DNA of 64,000 nt from assembly GCF_022701295.1 (NCBI RefSeq), contig NZ_CP033204.1:1674001-1738000 (forward strand). The letters are read 5' to 3'. Both the position numbers and the translations under genes were made by a program. The notes beneath the pieces were generated by a model that saw only the letters and a list, made by a program, of their open reading frames with translations, ran no database searches and had not been told where the DNA came from. This DNA comes from Sphingopyxis sp. YF1. Its GTDB lineage: Bacteria > Pseudomonadota > Alphaproteobacteria > Sphingomonadales > Sphingomonadaceae. Shown here in pieces: positions 36,516 through 45,767 of this stretch (position 1 is the first letter of the stretch; every line of letters begins with the position of its first letter).

Positions 36516-37922
36516 TCAGCGGAACCCCGCGGCCGTCCGTTGCCCCTTGCGCCGCTCGCGCGGAATGTCGGGACGGCGATAGAGAAGCGCCGTGGCGAGC
36601 GCCGCAAGCGCGGCGAGTGCCGGCGTGCGCAGCGGATAGTCCACCAGGCTCGCAGCTGCAAAGATCGCGAGCATCATCAGCATCGCGACGACGCCGACGC
36701 GGTCGGAAGCAGCCGACCGTTCGTGCCCCCACGCGGCGCGCGCGGCGCGCAGTACGATCAGTACCCATCCGACCAGAAGACCCAGCGCCGGCAGGCCCCC
36801 GTCGATCAGCAGTTCGAGATAATCGTTATGCGCGTGGTTCAGATATTGCAGCGACAGGAGCTCGACCGGCTCGGCGATCTTGTAGGCCGCTTCGAAGCTG
36901 CCGAAGCCGCTGCCGAACGGTGCATAATGCCAGATGAGCTGGTTGAGTACAGGCAGAACCGCGAAGCGCAGGTCGGAAACGACTTCACCCTGGTCGAGCC
37001 GGTCCATGAAGCCGGCGCCGAAGACGAGCATCGCGACGCCGCCGAGCAAGGTCGCGGCGATCGTGCCGAGCAGGGTCAGGCGCACGAGCCAGGCCGCTGA
37101 CTCGGTCCCCGCTGCCGCCCCACGCATCCGGTAGAGAAATACGCTCGTGGCAAGGAAGCTGGCGCCGCCGATTGCGAGACCGGCCCGCGAACCCGCGGCC
37201 ATGATCGCCAGCATGATACCCACACCGCCGAGAACGCCAAGCAGCGTCGAGGCATGCGTTCCCGCGCGGTCGTTGCGGCCATGGATATACCACAGCAACA
37301 GCGGCCAATAGAGCGCGAGGAACACGGCATGATGATTGCGGTTGGCGAAGAAGCCGACCGCGGCACCGACATTGGTGATCCGGTGGAAATAGGGCGCGCC
37401 TTCGCCGGCGAGCATCTGCAGCACGCCGAGCATCGCCGCGACCGCGAGAAAGGCGAGCAGGCGCAGCGGCAATTGCCGCAGGCTCGAATCCGACGTGCGG
37501 CCGATCACCAGTACCACGGCCAGCGGCACGAGCAGGTCAAGCAGCGAATGGATGGCGCGTCCGGGCGACAGCGCGAGCGGCCGCCAGCCGATCTCGATTC
37601 CGGCTGCCGCCATTTTCGTCGCCAGTTCGCCATGCCCCGGCAGCGCCGACCAGACGCCCGGGGGCAGGGGGACAAGCTGGATGAACATCCACGCCGCCGC
37701 CGCTGCAAGCAGCAGAAGGAGCGGACGATTGCGGCGATAGAGCGAGCGCTCGGCGTCGGCCCACCAGTGCGGCAGCGACACGGCGATTGCCAGCACGGCC
37801 AGCGCGCGCACGAACACAAGGCCGACGCTGTCGACGCGTGCCGAACCGCCGAACAAGAGGATTGCAATCAGGAAAACCGCGAGGAACCAGCGGTCGAACA
37901 GAGACTCCCGGGAACGAGACAT
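36516..37922 (-). CDS. O-antigen ligase/polymerase family membrane protein (Wzy_C)
   Basis: A 468-residue integral membrane protein with about twelve hydrophobic segments and a periplasmic loop (about residues 315-370). The loop holds RFAVLPVLNQLIWHYAPFGS followed by YLNHAHNDYLELLIDGG; this His-rich HAHNDYLE motif is typical of WaaL/Wzy_C ligases. Either a ligase attaching polymer to lipid A-core (or other acceptor) or a second polymerase is possible. A separate OrfU-type Wzy is at 25584, which favours ligase or a second polymer. It begins 69 bases after the dehydrogenase stop. Confidence 0.8.
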   Translation of the reverse strand: MSRSRESLFDRWFLAVFLIAILLFGGSARVDSVGLVFVRALAVLAIAVSLPHWWADAERSLYRRNRPLLLLLAAAAAWMFIQLVPLPPGVWSALPGHGELATKMAAAGIEIGWRPLALSPGRAIHSLLDLLVPLAVVLVIGRTSDSSLRQLPLRLLAFLAVAAMLGVLQMLAGEGAPYFHRITNVGAAVGFFANRNHHAVFLALYWPLLLWYIHGRNDRAGTHASTLLGVLGGVGIMLAIMAAGSRAGLAIGGASFLATSVFLYRMRGAAAGTESAAWLVRLTLLGTIAATLLGGVAMLVFGAGFMDRLDQGEVVSDLRFAVLPVLNQLIWHYAPFGSGFGSFEAAYKIAEPVELLSLQYLNHAHNDYLELLIDGGLPALGLLVGWVLIVLRAARAAWGHERSAASDRVGVVAMLMMLAIFAAASLVDYPLRTPALAALAALATALLYRRPDIPRERRKGQRTAAGFR

Positions 37923-37991
37923 TCAGGCTTCCATTATTGTCGTTGGCCGGAGCTTTAGGCAGGAATTGATCCGATTGCCACCCCCGGAGGC

Positions 37992-39260
37992 TCAGATCGA
38001 CCAGTAACGAAGATCGGTAACGGCTACGTCTGCGGCGTCCCGCCACATGCGCTTGAGGTCGGCGATGAGGCCGCCGGGGCGGAGTATCCGCGAAAAGTCA
38101 GCTGTTTCCAGCGCGCGAAAACTGTCGTGACGCACCGCGCCGATCACGCAGTCGTATCGATCCGCGGCGTCGATCGGGGTGAGTTCGAGATCATATTCGT
38201 GCCGCGCCTCGGCGGGATCGGCATGCGGGTCGTGCACCGCGACACGGTGGCCGTGACGGCGCAGCGCCGTGACGAGGTCGATAACCTTGCTGTTGCGCAG
38301 GTCGGGGACATTCTCCTTGAAGGTCAGCCCCAGGATGAGGATGTCGGCCCCGTCCTTGGCGAGCGCCCTGTGCAGTTCATCGGCCATCCATTGCGCCATG
38401 CCGTCGTTGGTCGCCCGCCCCGACAGCACGACCTGCGGGTCGATGCCCAGCTCCTGCGCGCGATGGCTCAGATAATAGGGGTCGACGCCGATGCAGTGGC
38501 CGCCGACCAGCCCCGGTTCGAACGGCAGGAAATTCCATTTCGTGCGCGCCGCATCGAGGACATCCCACACCGAAATATCGAGCGCGGAGAATATCTTGGT
38601 CACTTCGTTGATGAAGGCGATATTGATGTCGCGCTGGGCATTCTCGATCACCTTCGCGGCCTCGGCGGCACGGATCGAGCGCGCGCGGAAAACCCCGCCG
38701 CTCGTCACCTTGCCATAGACGGTGGCGAGCAGTTCGGTGACCGCGTCATTTTCGCCCGCGAGCACCTTCATGATGCGGTCGACGGTATGCTCGCGGTCGC
38801 CGGGGTTGATGCGCTCCGGCGAATAGCCGAGGAAGAAGTCGCGGCCGCGTTTCAGCCCCGACAATTCCTCGATCATCGGGCCGCAGATATCTTCGGTCAC
38901 GCCGGGATAGACGGTGCTTTCATAGACGATGGTCGGCGTCCTGGCGGGGTCGATCAGCGCGGCGACGGTGCGCGTCGCGCTGCGCACCGGCGACAGGTCG
39001 GGGCGGTTGTCGGCGTCGATCGGCGTCGGCACCGTCACGATATAGAGGTCGGCGCCGCGGCAGTCTTCGGCCGCACTGGTCAGCGCGAGCGCCGATTGCG
39101 CGAGCCCGTCGGCATCGACTTCGCCGGTGCGGTCGTGCCCTGCCGCGAGTTCGGCGATCCGGGCGGCATTGCTGTCGAGCCCGACGGTGTCGAAATGTTT
39201 GGCGAGCTGGACCGCGAGCGGCAGCCCGACATAACCCAGCCCGACGACGACAATCTTCAT
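37992..39260 (-). CDS. wbpA: UDP-N-acetylglucosamine 6-dehydrogenase (WbpA/TviB-like)
   Basis: A 422-residue UDP-sugar 6-dehydrogenase. The Rossmann motif VVGLGYVGLP at residues 4-13, YESTVYPGVTE, SPERINPGDREHT, the catalytic-cysteine segment GGHCIGVDPYYLSHRA and a C-terminal GLTFKENVPDLRNSK domain match the TviB/WbpO/WbpA group. Its product would be a UDP-HexNAc uronate; feeding UDP-GlcNAcA to the WbpB-E-D homologues is the simplest reading, although the locus also has WecC for ManNAcA. It is downstream of the epimerase gene on the same strand, with a 51-base gap. Confidence 0.88.
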   Translation of the reverse strand: MKIVVVGLGYVGLPLAVQLAKHFDTVGLDSNAARIAELAAGHDRTGEVDADGLAQSALALTSAAEDCRGADLYIVTVPTPIDADNRPDLSPVRSATRTVAALIDPARTPTIVYESTVYPGVTEDICGPMIEELSGLKRGRDFFLGYSPERINPGDREHTVDRIMKVLAGENDAVTELLATVYGKVTSGGVFRARSIRAAEAAKVIENAQRDINIAFINEVTKIFSALDISVWDVLDAARTKWNFLPFEPGLVGGHCIGVDPYYLSHRAQELGIDPQVVLSGRATNDGMAQWMADELHRALAKDGADILILGLTFKENVPDLRNSKVIDLVTALRRHGHRVAVHDPHADPAEARHEYDLELTPIDAADRYDCVIGAVRHDSFRALETADFSRILRPGGLIADLKRMWRDAADVAVTDLRYWSI

Positions 39261-39311
39261 TTCGTTATTCCTGCGCCGCCGTCGCGGCTGTCTGGGGGAA
39301 GGGAGAGGGCG

Positions 39312-40307
39312 TCAGAGCCCGTGATACGCGCGGTACCAGGCTACGAAATTGGGGATGCCGACGTCGATCGGTGTCGTCGGCGCATAGCCGAGGTCGCCCG
39401 AAATGGCGCTGATGTCGGCATAGGTTTCGGGGACGTCGCCGGGTTGCAGCGGCGCCATTTCCTTGATCGCTTCGCGCCCGCACGCCTCCTCGATCAGCGC
39501 GATCATCCGGGTGAGTTCTTCGGAGCGGTTGTTGCCGATGTTGTACAGGCGGTGCGGCGCGACGCTACCCCCCGCCTTGATCGCGCCGTCGTCGGGCGGC
39601 GGGTTGGCGATGCACGCCGCGACGCCCGACACGATGTCGTCGATATAGGTGAAGTCGCGGCGCATCGCGCCGGCGTTGAACACCTGGATCGGCGTTTGCT
39701 CGAAAATTGCCCTGGTAAAGATCCACATCGCCATGTCGGGCCGCCCCCACGGACCGTAGACGGTAAAGAAGCGCAGCCCGGTGAGCGGAATCCGGTACAG
39801 ATGGGCGTAGGTCTCGCTCATCAGCTCGTCGGCCTTCTTGGTCGCGGCGTAGAGCGACATCGGATGGTCGACGCGGTCCTCGACGCGGAAGGGCAGCGTC
39901 TTGTTGCCGCCATAGACCGACGACGACGAGGCGTAGACCATCGGCACCTGCCGCGTCCGGGCGAGTTCGAGCAGGTTGAGATGGCCGACGAGGTTCGACT
40001 GGACATAGGCGTGCGGGTTTTCGATCGAATAGCGAACCCCCGCCTGCGCGCCGAGGTGTGCGATATCGGTGAATTTCGCGTCGGCGAGCGCGGCATTCAG
40101 CGCGTTCGCATCCGAAAAATCGACCTGGCGAAAATCGAAGCGGTCGCCGAATTCCTCCGCCAGCTTCGCGAGCCGTGCCCGCTTCAACGCCGGGTCGTAA
40201 TAGTCATTGATATTGTCGATGCCGATGACGGAGCGGCCTTCGCTCATCAGCCGCCGGGCCAGGTGGAAGCCGATGAAGCCGGCGGCCCCGGTGATGAGCA
40301 CGGTCAC
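39312..40307 (-). CDS. NAD-dependent UDP-uronate/hexose 4-epimerase (LspL/WbpP-like)
   Basis: A 331-residue extended SDR. TGAAGFIGFHLARRL is the NAD motif, YASSSSVYGGN holds the catalytic Ser, and YAATKKADEL the YxxxK. RFFTVYGPWGRPDMAMW and the DFTYIDDI segment match UDP-glucuronate 4-epimerases and WbpP/TviC-like enzymes. Together with the dehydrogenase downstream it could make a galacto-configured uronate. The start is GTG at 40307 with an AGGAGA ribosome site eight bases away; the longer reading frame lacks similarity ahead of this point. Confidence 0.85.
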   Translation of the reverse strand: MTVLITGAAGFIGFHLARRLMSEGRSVIGIDNINDYYDPALKRARLAKLAEEFGDRFDFRQVDFSDANALNAALADAKFTDIAHLGAQAGVRYSIENPHAYVQSNLVGHLNLLELARTRQVPMVYASSSSVYGGNKTLPFRVEDRVDHPMSLYAATKKADELMSETYAHLYRIPLTGLRFFTVYGPWGRPDMAMWIFTRAIFEQTPIQVFNAGAMRRDFTYIDDIVSGVAACIANPPPDDGAIKAGGSVAPHRLYNIGNNRSEELTRMIALIEEACGREAIKEMAPLQPGDVPETYADISAISGDLGYAPTTPIDVGIPNFVAWYRAYHGL

Positions 40308-40489
40308 GCAATGTCTCCTGCCTTCGGAAGCGTGGCGATAGACAGCTACGTTCATGGGAACAAGGGCGAAGTTTGTGCAACCGCGAACAGCGCGGTTGAC
40401 TTCGCGGGTCAGGCGCGGGAAGGGAAGGGCCGTTTGAGAATCAAGCTGTGCCCATGCGCGCGCCCTCCCCAAGAATGAGGAACAACCTC

Positions 40490-41548
40490 TTGTCTACACA
40501 GGAAAAAGTCGCTCTTGTAACCGGCATTACCGGGCAGGATGGGGCCTATCTCGCACGGTTTCTGCTCGAAAAGGGCTATGTTGTTCACGGCCTCAAGCGC
40601 CGGTCGTCGTCGTTCAACACCGGCCGGATCGAAGATATCTACCAGGATCCGCACGTCGAGGGCGCGCGCCTGCACCTTCATTATGGCGACCTGACCGACA
40701 GCACCAATCTGATCCGCATCGTCCAGGAGACGAAGCCGACCGAGATCTACAATCTCGCGGCGCAGAGCCACGTCCAGGTCAGCTTCGAGACCCCCGAATA
40801 TACCGCGAACAGCGACGCGATCGGCACGCTGCGCCTGCTCGAGGCGATCCGCATCCTCGGCATGGAAAAGACCTGCCGCTTCTATCAGGCCTCGACGTCG
40901 GAGCTTTACGGCCTCGTCCAGGAAGTGCCGCAGCGCGAAACGACGCCCTTTTATCCGCGCAGCCCCTATGCGGCCGCCAAGCTCTATGCCTATTGGATCG
41001 TCGTCAACTATCGCGAAGCCTATGGCATGCACGCATCGAACGGCATCCTGTTCAACCATGAGAGCCCGCTGCGCGGCGAAACCTTCGTGACGCGCAAGAT
41101 CACCCGTGCCGCCGCGGCGATCAGCCTCGGCCAACAGGACCGGCTGTACCTCGGCAACCTCGACGCCAAGCGCGACTGGGGGCACGCCGCCGAATATGTC
41201 CGCGGCATGTGGATGATGATGCAGCAGGACGAACCCGACGACTATGTCCTCGCCACCGGCGAGACGACCCCGGTGCGCGATTTCGTGAACTGGGCGTTCG
41301 AGGATGTCGGCATCACCCTTGCCTGGCAGGGCGAAGGCGTCGACGAAAAGGGCTATTGCACGAAGAGTGGCCGGTGCCTCGTCGAGGTCGATCCGCGCTA
41401 TTTCCGCCCGACCGAAGTCGACCTCCTGATCGGCGACGCTTCGAAGGCACACCAGAAGCTGGGCTGGCGCCACGAGACGCCGGTGCGCGAGCTGTGCCGC
41501 GAAATGGTGCGCGAGGATGTCCGGCAACTGGCGTCAGCCGCGGGCTGA
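40490..41548 (+). CDS. gmd: GDP-mannose 4,6-dehydratase
   Basis: A 352-residue SDR that converts GDP-D-mannose to GDP-4-keto-6-deoxy-D-mannose. [15 protein letters not shown], the [11 protein letters not shown] loop, QASTSELYG and [15 protein letters not shown] (YxxxK) are all present. The TTG at 40490 has a GAGGA ribosome site eight bases ahead and gives the family-typical N-terminus; ATG codons at 40454 and 40475 are alternatives. The 182-bp gap upstream to the divergent epimerase must hold both promoters, but no convincing boxes were found. It is the first gene of the plus-strand deoxysugar block. Confidence 0.93.
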   Translation: MSTQEKVALVTGITGQDGAYLARFLLEKGYVVHGLKRRSSSFNTGRIEDIYQDPHVEGARLHLHYGDLTDSTNLIRIVQETKPTEIYNLAAQSHVQVSFETPEYTANSDAIGTLRLLEAIRILGMEKTCRFYQASTSELYGLVQEVPQRETTPFYPRSPYAAAKLYAYWIVVNYREAYGMHASNGILFNHESPLRGETFVTRKITRAAAAISLGQQDRLYLGNLDAKRDWGHAAEYVRGMWMMMQQDEPDDYVLATGETTPVRDFVNWAFEDVGITLAWQGEGVDEKGYCTKSGRCLVEVDPRYFRPTEVDLLIGDASKAHQKLGWRHETPVRELCREMVREDVRQLASAAG

Positions 41549-41555
41549 TCCGCGG

Positions 41556-42377
41556 ATGCTCTACCATTATCCATCCCTGAGCGCCGTGGATTTTGGGCTG
41601 TTCCGGACGCCGGGCGCGGGGCTGGGCAATCTGCTGTTTCCGATCCTGCGCGCGGTGATCGGACAGGAGGTGCGTGGCGGCACCTTCGTCTATCCGACCT
41701 TCGCCCAGTTCAAATGGGGACCGATCATCCGCCGCGAGCGCGACAAGCGCTTCTACACCAATGTCGCGCGGGCGCGCCGCATCGGCGAATGGGGTGACTG
41801 GCTGCGCTCGCGTTTCGATGCGCCCGTTGTCGGCGAACGCGACGCCGCGGCGGCGACGCTGACCGACGGCGTGATCCGCTATCGCGGCCTGCGCCACTAT
41901 TTTCACGATCTTGCGCCGCACACCGCGCTCGTCCGGCGCTGGTACGCCGAAAACATGCGCGCCGCGCCGGCGGACGACGCGTTCGACATGGCGGTCCACA
42001 TCCGCCTCGGTGATTTCGTCGCCGACCCTGCCCGGACCGGCGACGTCAATACGCGCACCTCGTTCGACTGGTATCGCGCCGCGATCGCCGAAGGTGCAAA
42101 GCGGCTCGGGGTCGCCAGTCCGCGCCTGCTCGTGTTCACCGACGGCAGTTTCGACGAGGTTCGCGACGGTCTGGGCCTGCCCGGGCTCCGCTTCGACGAA
42201 AGCGTGCACGCCGCCGCCGCTATCTCGCGCATGGCGCAGGCCCCGCTCATCGTGACCTCGCGCTCGACCTTTTCGATGTGGGGCGCCTTCCTCGGCGACC
42301 GCCCGGCGATCTGGGACAGCAGTTTCGACTATCGCGAATTTTTCCCGCATCGCGCCGACCTCGACATCAGCCTGTAA
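41556..42377 (+). CDS. GT11-like fucosyltransferase candidate
   Basis: A 273-residue protein with a DFGLFRTPGAGLGNLLFPIL N-terminus and a VHIRLGDFV motif near 145-153 that matches the HxRxGD donor-binding motif of alpha-1,2- and alpha-1,6-fucosyltransferases (GT11/GT23 superfamily). A late SRSTFSMWGAFLGD segment fits the C-terminal donor domain. Position between gmd and fcl, which make GDP-L-fucose, supports fucosyl transfer. Overall similarity to known enzymes is low, so the donor is inferred from context. It starts eight bases after gmd. Confidence 0.62.
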   Translation: MLYHYPSLSAVDFGLFRTPGAGLGNLLFPILRAVIGQEVRGGTFVYPTFAQFKWGPIIRRERDKRFYTNVARARRIGEWGDWLRSRFDAPVVGERDAAAATLTDGVIRYRGLRHYFHDLAPHTALVRRWYAENMRAAPADDAFDMAVHIRLGDFVADPARTGDVNTRTSFDWYRAAIAEGAKRLGVASPRLLVFTDGSFDEVRDGLGLPGLRFDESVHAAAAISRMAQAPLIVTSRSTFSMWGAFLGDRPAIWDSSFDYREFFPHRADLDISL

Positions 42378-42404
42378 GCGGCGCTGCGAAGCAAAGAGAC
42401 GGAC

Positions 42405-43334
42405 ATGAACCTCGAAAACAAGCGCGTCTGGGTGGCGGGTCACCGCGGCATGGTGGGAAGCGCGCTCGTGCGCCGTCTCGCGGCCGAGAATTGCGAGATA
42501 CTGACCGCCGGACGCGACACGCTCGACCTGCTCGACCAGGCGGCGGTGCGCGCGTGGGTCGCGAAGGAAAGGCCCGACGCGATCTTCCTCGCGGCGGCAA
42601 AGGTCGGCGGCATCCTCGCCAACGACAGCTTTCCGGCCGATTTCCTTTACCAGAACCTCGTCATCGAGACGAACATCATCGACGCCGCGCATCGCGCCGA
42701 CGTCGCCAAGCTCTGCTTCCTCGGTTCGTCGTGCATCTACCCCAAGTTCGCCGAACAGCCGATCGTCGAGGACGCGCTGCTCACCGGGCCGCTCGAGCCG
42801 ACCAACGAATGGTATGCGATCGCCAAGATCGCGGGGATCAAGCTCGCGCAAGCCTATCGCCGCCAGTACGGCCGCGATTATATTTCGGCGATGCCGACCA
42901 ACCTCTACGGCCCCGGCGACAATTTCGACCTCCAGTCGAGCCACGTCCTGCCCGCGCTGATGCGCAAGGCGCATGAGGCCAAGGTCGGCGGCGCCAGGAC
43001 GATGACGCTGTGGGGCAGCGGCACGCCGATGCGCGAATTTCTCCACGTCGACGACTGCGCCGACGCCTGCGTCTTCCTGATGAAGAATTATTCGGGCGCC
43101 GATCATGTCAATGTCGGGTCGGGCACCGATATCGCGATCGCCGATCTCGCGCGCCTCGTGTGCGAAGTGGTGGGCGCCGATGTCGAGATCGTCCTCGACA
43201 CGTCGAAGCCCGACGGCACGCCGCGCAAGCTGATGTCGAACGCCAGGCTCGCCGGCATGGGCTGGACGCCCGGCATCGCGCTGCGCGACGGCATTGCGGC
43301 GACCTACGACTGGTTTCTCGCGCACCACGCCTGA
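42405..43334 (+). CDS. fcl: GDP-L-fucose synthase
   Basis: A 309-residue SDR (also called WcaG) that epimerises and reduces GDP-4-keto-6-deoxy-D-mannose to GDP-L-fucose with NADPH. Visible are [16 protein letters not shown] (NADP motif), [10 protein letters not shown] (catalytic Ser and Cys) and [15 protein letters not shown] (YxxxK). An AGAGAC ribosome site precedes the ATG. Together with gmd it completes the pathway from GDP-mannose. Genes for GDP-mannose itself (manB/manC) are not in the window. Confidence 0.94.
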   Translation: MNLENKRVWVAGHRGMVGSALVRRLAAENCEILTAGRDTLDLLDQAAVRAWVAKERPDAIFLAAAKVGGILANDSFPADFLYQNLVIETNIIDAAHRADVAKLCFLGSSCIYPKFAEQPIVEDALLTGPLEPTNEWYAIAKIAGIKLAQAYRRQYGRDYISAMPTNLYGPGDNFDLQSSHVLPALMRKAHEAKVGGARTMTLWGSGTPMREFLHVDDCADACVFLMKNYSGADHVNVGSGTDIAIADLARLVCEVVGADVEIVLDTSKPDGTPRKLMSNARLAGMGWTPGIALRDGIAATYDWFLAHHA

Positions 43335-43393
43335 CGCGCGGACGCTTGCAATCGCGCGGTGCAGGCTCGACAAGGAAGGGCGAGGAACCACCC

Positions 43394-44857
43394 ATGAATT
43401 TCGCCTTCGACAACAGCTTCCACCGCGACATGGAGGGCTTTTATGCCCACGCCGAAGCGGCGGCGCCCTCGGCGCCTTCGCTGCTGGCATTCAATCACCC
43501 GCTCGCGCGCCGCCTCGGTCTCGACGTCGCGGACGCCGACGACGCGACACTCGCGCGGCTCTTTTCGGGGCAGGCGCTGCCCGAGGGCGCCGATCCGCTC
43601 GCCTTCGCCTATGCCGGGCACCAGTTCGGCCATTTCTCGTCCCAGCTTGGCGACGGACGCGCGCTGCTGCTCGGCGAGATCATTGCCCCCGACGGCGCGC
43701 GTTTCGATGTCCAGCTCAAGGGATCGGGCCCCACGCCTTTTTCGCGCAATGGTGACGGAAAGGCCGCGATCGGCCCGGTGCTGCGCGAATATCTGGTGTC
43801 GGAGGCGATGGCCGCGCTCGGCGTGCCGACGACGCGGGCGCTCGCCGCTGTCGCGACCGGCGACCGCGTCCAGCGCGAACGCGCGCACCCCGGCGCGGTG
43901 GTCACGCGCATCGCGTCGAGCCACATCCGCGTCGGCACTTTCCAGTTCTTCGCCGCGCATTTCGGGGCGGAACATGTGATCCAGCTGTCGGACTATACCG
44001 TCCGCCGTCATTTCCCCGATCTCGCGGGTGCCGCGAACCCGCACCTCGCGCTGCTCGAACGCGTCGTCGCGCTGCAATGCGAACTCGTCGCCAGCTGGCT
44101 GAGCCTCGGTTTCGTTCACGGCGTGATGAACACCGACAATGTCGCGGTCAGCGGCGAGACGATCGACTATGGTCCCTGCGCCTTCATGGACCGTTTCGCC
44201 GCCGAGACGGTGTTCAGTTCGATCGACGCCAACGGCCGCTATTCCTATGCGCGCCAGCCGCAGATGATGCACTGGAACATGGCGCGCTTCGCCGAGGCCC
44301 TGCTCCCTGCAATTCACGCCGTCGATCCCGCCGGCGTCGAACAGGCGAAGGCGCGCATCGACGCGATCCCCGCGCTGTTCCGGACCGCGTGGCTGGACCG
44401 CATGCGGCGCAAGCTCGGGCTCGGCCGCGCGGACGACGGAGACGGCGCGCTGGTCGACGGCCTGTTCGCCGATCTCGAACGCCTGCAGGTCGATTTCACC
44501 GGCTTCTTCCGCGCGCTTGCTGCACTGCTCCGCGGCGATGCCGGGCCGATCGAGGCGCTGCTGCCCGAACCCGATGCGATGGCGCCGTGGATCGCCGGCT
44601 GGTGGCAGCAGCTCGAGCGCGAGGATGTCGACCCGATCGAGCGCGCCGCGGCGATGGACGGGGTCAACCCGCTCTATATCCCGCGCAATCACCGGGTTGA
44701 GGAGGCGCTGGTCGCGGCCGAGGCGGGCGACATGGCGCCGTTCGAGGCGCTGCTCGAAGTCGTTCGCCATCCCTTTGTCGCGCGCACCGACTGGGCCGCC
44801 TATGCGACGCCCGGCCCCGCCGAGGCGGCGCCCTACGTTACCTTCTGCGGCACATGA
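43394..44857 (+). CDS. selO: Protein adenylyltransferase SelO (YdiU family)
   Basis: A 487-residue pseudokinase-fold enzyme that transfers AMP from ATP to protein hydroxyls. Typical SelO segments are FAYAGHQFGHFSSQLGDGRA, QLKGSGPTPFSR with the conserved Lys, and GFVHGVMNTDNVAVSG with the metal-binding Asn and Asp. The C-terminal TFCGT carries a Cys at the position of eukaryotic selenocysteine. The ATG at 43394 follows an AGGAA site. It lies inside the nucleotide-sugar block with no evident functional tie, 60 bases after fcl. In bacteria SelO is linked to redox homeostasis (family knowledge). Confidence 0.93.
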   Translation: MNFAFDNSFHRDMEGFYAHAEAAAPSAPSLLAFNHPLARRLGLDVADADDATLARLFSGQALPEGADPLAFAYAGHQFGHFSSQLGDGRALLLGEIIAPDGARFDVQLKGSGPTPFSRNGDGKAAIGPVLREYLVSEAMAALGVPTTRALAAVATGDRVQRERAHPGAVVTRIASSHIRVGTFQFFAAHFGAEHVIQLSDYTVRRHFPDLAGAANPHLALLERVVALQCELVASWLSLGFVHGVMNTDNVAVSGETIDYGPCAFMDRFAAETVFSSIDANGRYSYARQPQMMHWNMARFAEALLPAIHAVDPAGVEQAKARIDAIPALFRTAWLDRMRRKLGLGRADDGDGALVDGLFADLERLQVDFTGFFRALAALLRGDAGPIEALLPEPDAMAPWIAGWWQQLEREDVDPIERAAAMDGVNPLYIPRNHRVEEALVAAEAGDMAPFEALLEVVRHPFVARTDWAAYATPGPAEAAPYVTFCGT

Positions 44858-44976
44858 CATGTTTTACGGCCTCAAGCGCGTTGCGGCGTCCTGTCTTTGC
44901 GGCTACCGAGCGGGCACCGAAAAACCCAATCGATTCCGCCGCATCCTGACCAACAGAACGGAATGAGCTCACCCCT

Positions 44977-45762
44977 ATGAAAGCACTGATCCTCTGCGGC
45001 GGCCGTGGCACCCGCCTGCGCGAAGTGTCGGAAACCCTTCCCAAGCCGATGGTGCCGATCGGCGGCAAGCCCATCGTCTGGCACATCATGAAAATCTATG
45101 CCGCGCACGGCATCACCGATTTCGTCCTGCTCCTCGGCTACAAGGGCGACATCATCCGCGACTATTTCCTCAACTATGCGAACCAGGCGTCGGACGTCAC
45201 CGTCGACCTGTCGAAGCGCGGAGAGGACCGGTTGCAGTTCCACAAGCACCAGAGCGAGGACTGGAAGGTCACGCTCGCCGAAACCGGCGAGGATGCGATG
45301 ACCGGCGCGCGCATCCGCCGCGGCGCCCGCTATCTGGACGATGCCATGCATTTCTGCGCGACCTATGGCGACGGCGTCGGCGACGTCGACATCAAGGCGC
45401 TGATCGATTTCCACAAGGGGCACGGCAAGACCGCGACGCTGACCGGCGTCTATCCGCCGGGCCGCTTCGGCGAGCTCAACACCGACGGCGGCACGGTCAA
45501 CAGCTTCAACGAAAAGCCCCAGGTTTCGGGCGGGCACATCAATGGCGGCTTCTTCGTGTTCAACCGCGATTTCGTCGACACCTATCTCGACGACCGCGAG
45601 GATCTGATCCTCGAACGCGACCCGATGGAACGCCTCGCCGCCGACCGCGAACTGATGATGTTCGAACATAACGGCTTCTGGCAGCCGATGGACACGCCGC
45701 GCGAATATTCGCTGCTCAACGAACTGTGGGCCGAAGATCAGGCGCCCTGGAAGACGTGGTAA
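44977..45762 (+). CDS. rfbF: Glucose-1-phosphate cytidylyltransferase
   Basis: A 261-residue nucleotidyltransferase. GGRGTRLREVSETLPKP at residues 8-24 is the NTP and Mg2+ site; GGKPIVWHIMKIYA and TLTGVYPPGRFGELN match RfbF/DdhA, which makes CDP-glucose from CTP and glucose-1-phosphate. The next gene, rfbG, uses CDP-glucose, confirming the assignment. A 119-bp gap separates it from selO; I see no promoter or terminator in it that I would defend. Confidence 0.93.
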   Translation: MKALILCGGRGTRLREVSETLPKPMVPIGGKPIVWHIMKIYAAHGITDFVLLLGYKGDIIRDYFLNYANQASDVTVDLSKRGEDRLQFHKHQSEDWKVTLAETGEDAMTGARIRRGARYLDDAMHFCATYGDGVGDVDIKALIDFHKGHGKTATLTGVYPPGRFGELNTDGGTVNSFNEKPQVSGGHINGGFFVFNRDFVDTYLDDREDLILERDPMERLAADRELMMFEHNGFWQPMDTPREYSLLNELWAEDQAPWKTW

Positions 45763-45767
45763 ACGGC

